A DNA stretch of 64,000 nt from Sinotaia quadrata (lineage: Eukaryota > Mollusca > Gastropoda > Architaenioglossa > Viviparidae), in NCBI GenBank assembly GCA_028829895.1, contig CM054180.1, positions 119,892,473 through 119,956,472 of the forward strand, written 5' to 3'. Under the pieces are notes generated by a model that did not search any database, was not told the origin of the DNA, and saw nothing but the letters and a program-made list of their open reading frames with translations. Position 1 is the first letter of the stretch. Every line of letters starts with the position of its first letter. Positions 35,294 through 46,900 of the stretch are shown here, piece after piece. The translations under genes were made by a program, and so were the position numbers.

Positions 35294-37986
35294 CAACACC
35301 ACTAATGGTAGAGTTAGGTGTCTAAATTAATAACTGCAATTTTACCAGGTGTAAATTTATCATTTCTTTTCTAACTCCCAAAAATAAGTAGATGATTGAA
35401 AATAAAATTGGTTTTACAATGGTATTGAAAAATTGAAAAAATCTAAGTGTAGTCAGCTTGTCTCATAGTTTCCAAAGTATAAATGCACTAGGCCCCAACA
35501 AGTGGATCCACAAAATTGTTAAATGTCTTGGCAGTTGTCTGGAATTTCAGATACAAAATATGGTATTTAAAACTGATGAAGAATTACTCAAAGCATATAC
35601 CCTAAATAATTAGTTGCATTTAAGAAACAACAATTTTGGGAAAACATGTACTCCAAATAAATCAAAATTCGACTTAAAAAAAAATAAATAAACATGAATT
35701 GATTTTATTTTACATTTAAAAAAAAAAAAAAAAGAAGTAAATTTATAGTTTCTGTTAAGTTCAAGTGTTCTGTGGCCTGTGTGAACCCAGAAGAACTAAT
35801 CCCATTAAGGTGGAAAACTTTTAAATACATGGTAGCTTCCAGTATCCACATGAACACTAGATCTTGTCTCAATCCAAATTAAGTGTTATTGAAACAGATG
35901 ACAATTAATGACTCATTTTAAATCATCACAAATGAGATTAGAATATATTTCTAATATCGAGGCACACTTCTTGAATATATGTTAAAATTTTTGCAGGAGT
36001 TTATGTTGTTCTTTGAAACAATAATAATTAGTTGAATAAGGTTTTAAATCTTTTAATGAAAGAATTAGTTCTGGCACACTGCATGGCTACCTACATGATG
36101 CAGATCTGAATGGCATGTAAACATTTATAATTTTGAGATTTTATTTTTCAACACTGAAGTGTAAGAGCAAAATATAGAGGAATTTCCCCTCTAATTACAT
36201 TTTTTTTCAGATGGATAAAATCAACAAGATTCTTTTTCAACTTAACCTGGAACATAGAAATTACAATCACTAATGCAAAATGTCATCAATTTTCACTGCC
36301 AGATATAAAGATAACTTTTTATTTTTTCTTGTTAAAAAAAAATAACTCATCACAAATCATTAATTTTACAAATTGGCATTCAAGATGTAAAAATGAACCT
36401 CGATTCATCAAAGACTTGCTTTAGCTTTGCTATTAGAACAAGTCAACTTTAAACAGGTACACAGAGAATGAAACAATATATCATGATTTCTCATAGACTT
36501 GCCTTGAATATTTTTTTTAAAAAAAACACAAGATGAACTCAAGTTTAAAAAAGAGCACTACAATAATCATAATTCCTCCGTCTTGATGCTAGAACAGACT
36601 GACTCCTACGAAACCTGATACCAACCGACACAATCTAGTCCATCATCATTCTTCAGTTTTACTTACTTATTTTTAAAATGTAAACAAAATAACTCCACAT
36701 ACTAATTATAATGCCCCATAGCATTAACATGATAGAAAATGACAAAACTTATTTATTTTAACACATCTTAAAGAGATCATCACAATGAATTTGAATTTAT
36801 TTAAAGACTTTGTTTTGGTACTAGGAAAAATATTCTAACACGAAAAGCAATGACTCTTATCATTCCTCTGACTGCTTTTAAAAAAATAATAACAAATGTT
36901 CAGCAGTACTTATATTAATAACTCATGTTTATTTTCCGTGATATCTATAAAAAAAAAAAAAGTAAAATGATCTTTGTCTCATTTGTTACTGTATCCCATT
37001 TATCACCAGTGCTTAGCGTGAACTGGAATTGTGTTGCAGTCAAAGTGGTTTTAAAAATCTGACAGTCAAATCCTGAGCAAGGATGTATTGCATGATTAAA
37101 AAAAAAAAAAGAGCAGTCTGTCTTTTGAATATTAATGATAGAATTATAATGTACTACCTCTTTACCAGGGTCAGCAACTTGTTATATACTTATTTTCAAG
37201 GTCAACCTATTGTATGCCTATTTTCTACACTAGCTTATTGTATACATTTTTCCCTGGGTCATCTAGGGGTTATGTTATGCAAGGCTGCTCTGAAGCAGTG
37301 AAGGATTTAATAAAATGCAGAGCAAAGGGGCACTACTCAATTTTAATACTCTACTAGCTTTAAATTGAAGTGGTCATGCTCAAAAAGTCTTCATTTCATT
37401 TTAATATCTGCATTATATAAAGCAAGACTATAAAGAGCAGTGGCATTCAATCAAATTATGAATGTGTGCTAAGAAATCTGCAATATATATATAATAAATA
37501 AATTCTTATAAATACACTCTCCCATTAACAGTCTTATTATATCTTTCAGCAGCACAGTAACCCTCTGTGTGAAGTAAACAGAATCAACAACAACAAAAAT
37601 TGCAGACAATGGCATTCAAGAAAACTGTTCATGCAACTAGTAACAGGGATTATAGCAAAAAGTGCAACAATAAATCTTAGGTAGAGAAAAAGGCTTGTAG
37701 GTATGATAAGGTGAGCTTGCAAACAAATCATTCATGACAATACACTAGCACACATTTTCCAATTTCCAGTGCTGTTACTTAGAGTAAAAAGACAAGTTTA
37801 AATGAATCCATTCCATGTGAACAGACAGCTACATCAAAATTTTTGAAGACCATAGTTTTGAGTATCTAACTGTAACACCATATTTTAGAGGGGTTCACTG
37901 GAGTTTACGCATGAACATCATTGCCAATAATTGTTCTTGCAAGAAAATGTACAATGTTACCATCACCATCAGACAGGTATTGCTTG
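35294..37986. other. AT-rich DNA downstream of cenH3
   Basis: Presumably includes the cenH3 3' UTR. On the minus strand ATTAAA-type signals occur near 37400 and in the short repeat at 37306, but no site is clearly best. Confidence 0.45.
37303..37341. repeat. Short dispersed repeat, copy 2
   Basis: GGATTTAATAAAATGCAGAG + CAAAGGGGCACTACTCAATT matches 34056-34096 with a single change over about 37 bp. Confidence 0.65.
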
Positions 37987-38115
37987 CTATACAAAATCAT
38001 AACCACCTATCCTCCTTGCTAGCCAGAGATCCTTGACCATGATAGTAACTCGCTTGGCATGAATGGCACAAAGAACTGAATCTTCAAACATTCTCACCAA
38101 AAAAGCTTCTGCTGC
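37987..38115 (-). CDS. CENPA: cenH3 exon 4 (alpha 2, loop 2, alpha 3, C-terminus)
   Basis: On the minus strand the acceptor is TTATTTCAG. It encodes [20 protein letters not shown], then [20 protein letters not shown] and FV, with stop TAG at 37989-37987. Val replaces the H3 Pro in TIMPKD, a change that would affect loop 2. Confidence 0.95.
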   Translation of the reverse strand, partial: AAEAFLVRMFEDSVLCAIHAKRVTIMVKDLWLARRIGGYDFV

Positions 38116-40805
38116 CTGAAATAAGGAAAAAGACGTTGCATAAGCATGTATTTAAGCAAGCTATTGAATATGTCTCCATTTTACTTTTCTAATTGTTTTG
38201 TGGGAGTTTGGTTTTGGGGAGAGGGTTACTGAACATACTCAATTCTTATTACATTTTATATTCATTGTTATATATATTATTAATATTAACTTACAAAACT
38301 ATAAAGATACACTGTAGTAAAAGAGTAAAGTGGGAACTGAAATTAATATGTATGCATTTAGATAGATTATAATTATAGCAGTATTTACTGATCTATTATG
38401 TTAAAGTTGAAAATAATCTCTAAATAAACAAGAAACAGACCTTTCTCTATGCAAAGAAACAAATGTCTGATTATTTAAAAATGATCAAGAATCAAGGCAG
38501 ATAAAGGCAAAGATGAGGTTTCTATGAAGCATCAGACCTATGTAAGTAAAACATACTAAATATACACATTCACAATTATAAAAATCCATACACAAAAAAA
38601 TGTAAAACCAACAAATTACTTTAAGATATTTGCTGTTAACAATCTAATATTTTTTTTTACTTTTAAAAGTTAAAATTTATTTTCAATCCTTGTAAGCAAA
38701 ATAGGCTAAATATACATGCATTCACAATTATAAAATTCCATACATACAAAAATTTAAAACCAACAAATTACTTTAAGATACTTGCTGTTAACAATCTAAT
38801 ATATTTTTACTTTAAAAATTAAAATGTATTTTCTATCATTTTTTAAAAAGTTTATTATGTTAAAATGCCCTTTCTTTTAATTTATTTTAGTAAACATCAC
38901 TGCAATTAATTAATCAAATGTGTCAAACTATTAACAATTTTAATTTTCTGAAGCAGAAAAGTGTGCAAATTTATATTCAAAATATAAATTGTTAAAAAAA
39001 ATAAATAAATATTTTTTTTAAAAGGAGATATGAAGATTAAAGTGAAATCTGAAATTGATACTGCTGACATATATTATTGATGAAATCTGTTTTATTTTCA
39101 TAACTTCTCACCTCCTGTAAGGCCATGATGGCCGTGACATTCCAGCGTAATTCCTGGAGCTGGGGGTAAAGACTCATCGCCACTTCTCGAACCTAAGTTG
39201 AAACAATAATGTCCAATTATAGTCTTTTCAGCAAATTTTATCTCACTTTTGGTATTTAAAAGTAAATTATTGTGCATCCAGAAGAAAATGTACTCTATTA
39301 CTGAATACTGTTCATTGCTTAAAAGTACATTAAACTAAAGCAAGAAAACAAACACTAAAATAGCATGAAAGGTTGTTACCACTCTTGCAAATGGCAGTTT
39401 TCTTAAGAGCAGATTAGTTGTATTTTGAAAATGACGAATTTCCTTGAGAGCTTTTTGTCCAGGACGATAACGCCGTCTCCTTTGGCCTGAGGTATCATCA
39501 GAATGACGACTGGTGCCTGCAATCCTGCTGGCTCCACTGCGTGCTCCAGACTGCCCGGAGCCAAGGGAACTTTCCTGTGAAGAGCCAGATAGTTGATGAC
39601 CTAGCCATAAAACAGTAAAGGATGCATATTATTATTTTAAACTGCAAACAGCAGTAAATACTAGAACATGACATTAGTATAATAAAATAGTATTGGGAAA
39701 AAAGTATAATTTCTTACCAGTTGTCTATATTTTTAAGTGCTGCATTTCATTTGGAGGTTCACACACTTCAATTACTACTTGTGCAAAAAGTATAACATTT
39801 TGGATATTCAGCCACACGTGCTGTTGTACGCTGCAGCTTAAGATTTGAGATGGAATTTAGATACTGGAGCAGAAATACTATGCCGTAGATTACATAGGTA
39901 ACACTTAATTAAATTTATTCACGTCATGCAACTATATAATAAGACTTTTAAAATGATGCTAAAAAATAATTAGCATATAACTTTATCTCTATCGTGAAAT
40001 AAAAGCAAAGTAATATTTAGCAATGAAGTAGGCCTATATTCTTTTGTAATTGTTTTTCGTTCTGCAGCCGATGGAAGTGCTCCCAAATTGCTGAGATGCG
40101 CGCAATTCATCATTGCTCCTAATGTGTAATAGCTTAGTGCAATTCATCTTTGCTCCTAGTAGTTTTCATTGCTCTTTCCCAAAGATATATACATTTGTAG
40201 TTCTGGGACTTTTAATAAGTTTACTGCTTCAAAATCCATTATGAAAAGTAGTAACAATTAAATTATATATCTTCGTGCGTTGCCACATATAGCAGACGAT
40301 GCTTTCACAGTTTCAGTACAATACCAAAGTCTCGTGAGATCGATAGTTGGGACCCCGAAATGGCCTATAAACAAGCATTAGAATACTGATTTGAATTAAT
40401 ATACTATTTGTTTTTTTCATGCAGCTAGTGTTCAATAAACTATTGCTATTTTTGACGTATGTAGCTATTATTTTTACTGACCAATCTGTGCGGCCCTTGA
40501 GAAAGAAAATTTAAACTGGACAGCAGTAGGATTGCGTTCAACACCCTTGTTTTAGATCAACAGTATTTCGTTTAGTTTAAACTTTTCATAATTTTCATCC
40601 CATATTAATATTACGTATTAAATATATACTAACTAATATTACTGTTGCTGGTTTTAGTTATTAGCAGTCGTAAAGTACATAATGTCAAAAATATATAGCA
40701 ACTAAACTAGCCTAAATATTTAAAAAATAAAATCATACGTGCGTCTGGCGTCTTCCTTGGTGTTGTCTGTTTTCTTTTTTTGGGTACCGTATGAGGTCGT
40801 ACCAT
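37987..40805 (-). CDS. CENPA: Centromeric histone H3 variant (CENP-A/cenH3), 4 exons, complete
   Basis: Join 40805-40739, 39600-39380, 39192-39112 and 38115-37987 (498 nt, 165 residues). CENP-A replaces H3 in centromeric nucleosomes and specifies the kinetochore. The N-tail (1-62) is divergent and Ser/Gly rich, and begins [18 protein letters not shown]. The fold starts at [16 protein letters not shown] (63-78), then [15 protein letters not shown] (alpha 1). Loop 1 ([10 protein letters not shown]) is three residues longer than in H3 and carries Trp where human CENP-A has NW. ALQEAAEAFL matches CENP-A, while [12 protein letters not shown] remains H3-like. The protein ends RRIGGYDFV, a short hydrophobic tail like the CENP-C-binding end of CENP-A. 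Introns of 1138, 187 and 996 bp are GT-AG. Canonical H3 genes usually lack introns, so this is a variant gene and not a replication-dependent H3. No disruption is seen. Confidence 0.93.
39112..39192 (-). CDS. CENPA: cenH3 exon 3 (loop 1, start of alpha 2)
   Basis: On the minus strand the acceptor is CAACTTAG and the donor is GTGAGA. The 81 nt are phase 0 and encode [18 protein letters not shown] then VTAIMALQE. This is the CENP-A targeting-domain region. Counting from VRE to ALQEA gives 28 residues against 25 in H3. Confidence 0.94.
39380..39600 (-). CDS. CENPA: cenH3 exon 2 (tail, alpha-N, alpha 1)
   Basis: On the minus strand the acceptor is ATGGCTAG and the donor is GTAACA. The 221 nt encode the Ser/Gly tail and [19 protein letters not shown] through [11 protein letters not shown]. 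The RYRPG...ALKEIR and RKLPF motifs are diagnostic of the H3 family. Confidence 0.95.
40739..40805 (-). CDS. CENPA: cenH3 exon 1
   Basis: The start ATG is at 40805-40803. There are 22 codons plus one base, and the donor is C|GTATGA. It encodes [18 protein letters not shown] then TPDA. The split codon C+GT gives Arg, which keeps exon 2 in frame and supports this start. KQTTPRK still resembles the KQTARK of canonical H3. Confidence 0.88.
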
Positions 40806-40946
40806 GATTCATACACTGATCAGCAGAGTTCATAAAAGTAAAGAAAATTCAGATTTCAAACAAATAACGACATTTTGATAATAAGGTAATACAGGTCTGC
40901 ATCCCGTAGACCAAAAATTAATGTACATGACATCGGAGATCCTTGA

Positions 40947-40957
40947 GCGCATGCGCA
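40947..40957. promoter_or_regulatory. NRF-1-type palindrome in the cenH3 promoter
   Basis: GCGCATGCGCA lies about 142 bp upstream of the cenH3 ATG. It matches the NRF-1 consensus (YGCGCAYGCGCR core), common in TATA-less housekeeping promoters. No TATA box is evident near the start. The position is seen in the sequence; the function is inferred. Confidence 0.5.
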
Positions 40958-41149
40958 GATTTTACTGCGGACCTAGAGCAGCCATACAGTAATGTGTCAG
41001 TGAATTTTCACAACTGTTGCTTACAAATACAAGTTTCTTTGACTGAGGACACGCAAATTGAACAGCTAGCGCTAGCAAAATCTCTTTATTCCTATCTAAA
41101 GATGAATTCAAGTTAAAACAAGTAATTAAATTATTTATTTCTCTGAACC

Positions 41150-41361
41150 AATTTTATCGTCTGCTTCTGTTGAAAACAAAATGATGTGTGCCTAAAATGT
41201 GTTGCTGCTGTACTCTGGTTTTCTGGTGAACTGACAGTTCTCGAGCAGTGCCAGTTAATTTTATCGTCTGCTTCTGTTGAAAACAAAATTATGTGTGCCT
41301 AATATGTGTTGCTGCTGTACTCTGGTTTTCTGGGGAACTGACAGTTCTCGAGCAGTGCCAG
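41150..41361. repeat. 107-bp tandem duplication
   Basis: AATTTTATCGTCTGCTTCTG begins at 41150 and again at 41257. The two copies differ at only a few bases, so the duplication is recent. It is in the upstream flank of cenH3. Confidence 0.93.
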
Positions 41362-41555
41362 CTAAAGCTGACCTATGTGATATTTGAGATTGGGAGTGTG
41401 ATACCTTCTCCTTTAATGAAGATTCTCCTACCTAACCCCCTCCAACAAACAAAAAAGTACTATAATGCTCGTATATCACACACAAAATCATCCTGTTGGA
41501 TTGATACTTGCTTCCAGGTGAAATGTCATCTTATGTTCTAAAGTAATAAAGTTCT

Positions 41556-41629
41556 GGTTCAGTGATTTTCTAGTTCAAGAGAGTTATGACACGGTTCAGT
41601 GATTTTCTAGTTCAAGAGAGTTATGACAC
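41556..41629. repeat. 37-bp tandem duplication
   Basis: GGTTCAGTGATTTTCTAGTT + CAAGAGAGTTATGACAC occurs twice, perfectly, back to back. Confidence 0.95.
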
Positions 41630-42293
41630 AGGTAAGAGATTCATACAAATGAGCAAAAAAAGAAAAAATTCTTCAGAGAAACAAGCTAGTTTTATCTCCT
41701 TGCCAAAATTGCATCACACATGAGAAAAGGCATCCAGCAGGAAAAGACAGAGACTTCGAAGCACTGATGAAATAATATCACTCCTCTAAATATGTTACAG
41801 TAAATACCCATTGAAATCCATCCATCCTCCCTCTCTCTCTGTGAATATAATCACATTAAATTTGTACCTGTGAAACAAGTTTGAAGCAACGCCAGAGCAG
41901 AAAGACCCATGGACCAAAAACCATTTGAACAGACCAGCTGTGTGTCTGCTATGACAATCATTGGGACCCTGTACAACACGTCAGGTGATCTTAGGTTATA
42001 TAATTATAAAATCAACAACTGCACAGCTTCAGTAAACTTCTCTCAATTCACTGTCCTCTTATAAACTCATTTATAATTCACTCACAAAAACAAACCAAGT
42101 AACTACTACAGTGCACATAGGACTCAAAATGGACATTCTCTTATGACACCGCGTGTTCATGATTATGAACCTTAACATTTACAAACTCTAATGGTAACTG
42201 TTGAACTATTTGCTAAAGTAACCATGCTGTCTTATATTATTTCTTGTTGAATGCATTTATTGTTGATACTTAGACCGCTTGTGTATCACTTAA

Positions 42294-42530
42294 CCCGTCA
42301 CGTTAAAAAGTTACGCTATGCACCACAGATTGTTTTGCCGCTCAACGATAATTAAAATTGGGTGGGTTAGCATACTAAAAAATTAAAAGCTACTGTAAAT
42401 CTCAATGGATTTTGAAAAGGTAAAGCGTAACATTTGCTAAACTTACTAAAGAATTTAAAAATTATTGTTTTTAAAAATTTAAAAATTAAATATTTAATAA
42501 AAAGTCCCCTTACCTTTCGTTGATCTTGAA
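42294..42530. repeat. Solo copy of the 28.5-kb repeat family, TTAACCC left end
   Basis: TTAACCCGTCACGTTAAAAA begins it. GCATACTAAAAAATTAAAAG and AATCTCAATGGATTTTGAAA match the first unit at 28511-28560. No right terminus was found, so it may be truncated. Confidence 0.65.
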
Positions 42531-42604
42531 TGATGAGTCTCAGTGTCTGAATCTATGTACTCACAGTGTTTCAATTGTTTATAAAGAATGTTATAAAAGT
42601 CTAC

Positions 42605-42660
42605 CTGAAACCCCCAAAACAGACAATTTTTAAAAGTCTATGTGTTTGGGGGTGTTTCGG
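42605..42660. repeat. Imperfect inverted repeat
   Basis: GAAACCCCCAAAACAGAC and GTCTATGTGTTTGGGGGTG can pair with a short AT-rich loop. Its meaning is unknown. Confidence 0.5.
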
Positions 42661-43718
42661 CGGTATTTAGGATAAGAATCCTGGGTGCCGCTTCATCAGA
42701 GGTTCACCCATTACACTAGATCAAACTAGATCAAAAGTTCGAAGCACAGGGCGTCAAGCAAGCAACCACGAGTACTGTTACTCAATGGCTACAGCGCGGA
42801 GATGTGCTGAAAGCTTCAAAATCTAAGGAAACAAAAATCTCATCCTGTTGTTGATTAATGCAGTTAACAAGAATTTATCTTACAAAGGATTAAAATCTGT
42901 ATATATGTTTCAATCATCTTATAGGTAAAGTTTAAAATATGTCGAATTCCTTGTTTCATATGGTGCCAAAAATTCAGTGGATTTCTCATCAAAGACAAAT
43001 ACGCAGTTACATCAGAATAATAGTAACAAAACTCGCAGGCGTACCTGTACATGCACGAATACACTTAACTGACAATAATCCTTGTTCACTGTTTAGTGTT
43101 ATATAATAATCACCCTGCATATATCATTTGCCTTTCTCGATTGTTTAACCATTTCTTAAAATAACATTTAGCTTCAGGTGTGGTAATGGCTTAGACATGC
43201 GTGATGACTTTGATACAGTCTTTGATGTCCAGCATTTATTCCTCTGCACCAACCGCAAGGAGTTTCCTGCCTGCTGGAAATGGGAACAACAGACAACCTT
43301 TTGTTTCCGTCATCTGGAAATGGAAGAAACGGACAACCTTATTCTGTCAGTCAGAACTACAGGCAGTAAAAGGCATTTACTTCTGTGTCACACAAAAATG
43401 AAAGCAGTTGACAATGCTTCTGTTCGAAACTGGCAGACAAATGCATGCGACAATGGTCTGCGTGATAACACTAGGCATTGTTTATAAAGCACTAACTAAA
43501 AGGCGTGATTATATTTCTGATCTAATATAGATTTCTCATTAGCATTTTGTCCAGGGCGTGATTCTGGAAATGGTGAGTCAGCCAGCATGCTAATCTTCCG
43601 AGCGTCAGACTATTCTGTAAACAGGACTGTAAACCCAAAGTGTTTGGTGACCAGTGTTTTATAGGTCAAGGAGCCATTATTTATGTATGACGGATACTGT
43701 GCTGCGTTAAAACACATA

Positions 43719-43913
43719 TTTGCGTGTGGTTCTTTGTTGAGTGTATCTACGTTTGCATGATTCTTTGTTGAGTGAACTAACATTTGCGTGTGATTCTTTG
43801 TTGAGTGAACTAACATTTGCGTGTGATTCTTTGTTGAGTGTATCTACGTTTGCATGTTTCTTTGTTGAGTGAACTAACATTTGCGTGTGATTCTTTGTTG
43901 AGTGTATCTACAC
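43719..43913. repeat. Minisatellite of about 31-33 bp, six copies
   Basis: The units are TTTGCGTGTGATTCTTTGTT + GAGTGAACTAACA or + GAGTGTATCTACG. The two unit types alternate irregularly, suggesting unequal exchange between variants. Confidence 0.85.
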
Positions 43914-46900
43914 TGACTGCTAGTCAAGTGGCAAGTAACACGAAGGAGAATGGATTTAAATCCTATTTTCCGACATTCTGAGATGAAATTTATTTTTATT
44001 CTGTTTGTAAGATTAAATAAATAACCACACACACACACAATGAAGGAAAGAAAACCCATTCAAAAACAAAACAAACTACAACTGTATAATATCAGCGTCA
44101 TTTTCATCAAGTGAACTTGGCAGTTTTTGAAAAGTAAATGAAAAACCCAACTTACTCGTTATAATTAATCGTTCAACGTATCCCCCCAACACACAGACCA
44201 AAAGATAAATATTGTCATATTTATTTATTTAATTTTACTTCAAATAGGCTGTAACTCGAGGGTTTTCCTGATATAATATACAACTGGATATAATAATCAG
44301 TTCAAGGTCAAACGAATTAGGAATGGCGCATTCAAATCAGGAGCTGTTAGGGCTGTGGTGCAAACTTGGCGCGTCACTGCACTTTGATAATATATTAGGA
44401 CCATTAGAGATTACTGGGTCCGTAAAGATTATAACAAGCCATTTGAAACAGTAAAAATAAATTTTAAAAAACACCCCAAAATTATCATGCACGGATCAGT
44501 TACAAGTGCACTCGACGGGAGGAATGAGGAATTTTGGTGACGTCATTAATAAACGCGTCAACGGATTGCAGCAATTCACTATGCTGCATTTCTCACAGCT
44601 CGCGGATGAAAACAAGCACAAGGAGGCAAGGCGGGTGGCGGCGAGAAAAGATGCTAGAAGTTCTTGATCAACACTAGCGCCAGGGTTCGAGACCACCAAA
44701 ACTTATAAAGCGATTCCTAACTGTTCACTCGTTCGTGGCGGCAGGCTTCCAATTCGTCGAATTAGTTGATAAAGTACATCACGTGTACTAGGACTTTTAT
44801 TTGCTAAACATTCTCTTGCTGGCAGTTCGAAATGGGGGAGGGGGTAGTTCCTTGCACATAGCCCTGGAGAAAAAATCTAAATCAGTTGTGCTCACATACA
44901 AGTCTCCCTTCTATGATAATATATCTTTAAAACAAAATTCAGCAAAGCAATGAAATCAGCAATCGAAGAGTAGATGTAAATATTACATAAAATAAATAAA
45001 TTAAAGAGAATAGCAGCAAAAGTAAATATAGGAACAGAAATAAGTGTGTATGGTGTGTAAATTGGGATGGGATGGGTGGATAAAAAATGAGTGAAAACCA
45101 CTGGAAAAGAATATATGTGTGAAAGCACGCAAACACACATATTATATACATTTACAAAAAGAGATCGTGAATAAATGCGAGAGATCTACTCACACACACA
45201 CACACAAATATACAGAGAGACAGAGATCGTGAATGAGTGTGCTAACAGTACACACTCACATGTAGTATGAACGTGTACAGATGATACATTTACTCTCAAA
45301 AGTGATAACATAAGCTTAAGGGTAAAAGTATACGAAGGCACCAAAAGTGATATTACTTTCATGTTATCGGTCCTTGAATTTAATGACGTCGATATCAGTT
45401 CACTGATCAATGCTGACACTGGGAAGAAAGAAAGAAATCTCTGGTTGGCGGGTTTTAACTTGTCAATCGGAGATAACCTCAGCTCTTCTACAGTACAGTC
45501 TTTACCTCCCTTATCCACTTTGTTATTATTTTTTTTTAACTTGTGCTGTGATCGTCGATCCCGACGTTTGAATTGTGGAGGCGATCTAAATGCCGTTCTT
45601 CCTGAAAATAGAGAGTTTGACAGGAAACGCAACTCTAATGTTTTTCCGATGTTTACACGAAACGTTAGCCTTCGTATAAATTAGCTTTGCAGACCTATGT
45701 GAATTTGTAACTGTTACAGACATGAAAGTAGCTCACGACTGCTGTTCTTATGAGTTAAGAATACAGTGAGGATTTAGGTTCAGTTTTTGGGTCAAGTTTA
45801 AAGAGCTGTGCGTGATTTTGGGACTTTAAAAGTATTTGATTGTAAGAAGTCTGTGAAAATAAATTGATAAGTAATAGTAACTTCGCCACCTGCCTTTTCG
45901 TTTCTTGAAGTCTTCTTTCCATTTTTTTTTCTCCTCTAAATTATCAAGTTTTCTATCAGAACGATAAACGGGGTGGAGTGTGAGGGACAGGAATTAATAG
46001 ATATAGATGGTGTCAAAAGTGACGTCACCGATGGAATAGTCCAATAAACGGTCATTCACTACAATACTAATTCAGCGACTAGTCATATAACTTATTTCTC
46101 AAAGATATTATATTTTCTTTTAACTGATCAAACGGAAATGTACAAACGCACGGACAAGCATTGCTTACACAAAGTGAGATACAGAAATACTTATCAGAGA
46201 TGCCCGCACCTGGCCCCACACTGTAGAGTGAGCAGCAGTTCTATCTTTTCCCAGGGCGATAACCTTTACGGTTGACTCGGTGTTAACTTTATTCTCTCCC
46301 TTATATCTCTTCGAAATGTTCCGTAGTCTCCTATCTCGATTCCGTGTGTCCTCGCTCTCCGTCTCACTCTTTTTCTTTCTCAGTTGATGTCTTTCTTTCT
46401 CTTACGACTCTCTCTCCCAACACGCACGCACGCGCGCACACACACAAATACACACACGCGCGCACGCGCAGACACACTCATATAGTAATCGCACTCTCCA
46501 CGTCCTCTTTCTCATTCTTCACTCTCATTTCTTCTCTCTTTCATGACCCCCTTCCTCACCATTTTAGAGCAAGTTTACATGCGAACGCGAATGTAGGTTG
46601 GGACTGATTTATTTTAAATATTGAGTCACACAAAGAATGAAGCACAGCCCACCTTTTCGTTCTCACATAAATTTAATTTTAAAAAAAATTAAATAAAGAG
46701 CAGTTTTTGTTAACTAAACACTGGATAGAAAACATGATAAGCCTAAACAATCAAAATTGTTGAGAAAATTAAAGCTGTAAAGAACACAAGGACTGCTTTA
46801 TTTTAATATGGATTTGAATGCCTCATTCAGGTTAGATAACCGAGATGGAAAACTTGTCATATACTATCGACCGATCTGCAGGCCTAGCAGCTTTCACATA

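Noticed and set aside
44620..44700. Possible tRNA-derived SINE (B box GGTTCGAGACC)
   Set aside because: The B box fits but no convincing A box or cloverleaf is present, and no second copy was noticed.
45186..45684. 148- and 107-residue overlapping open frames on opposite strands
   Set aside because: No family is recognised, there is no splice or start context, and low-complexity ends are present. Probably chance.
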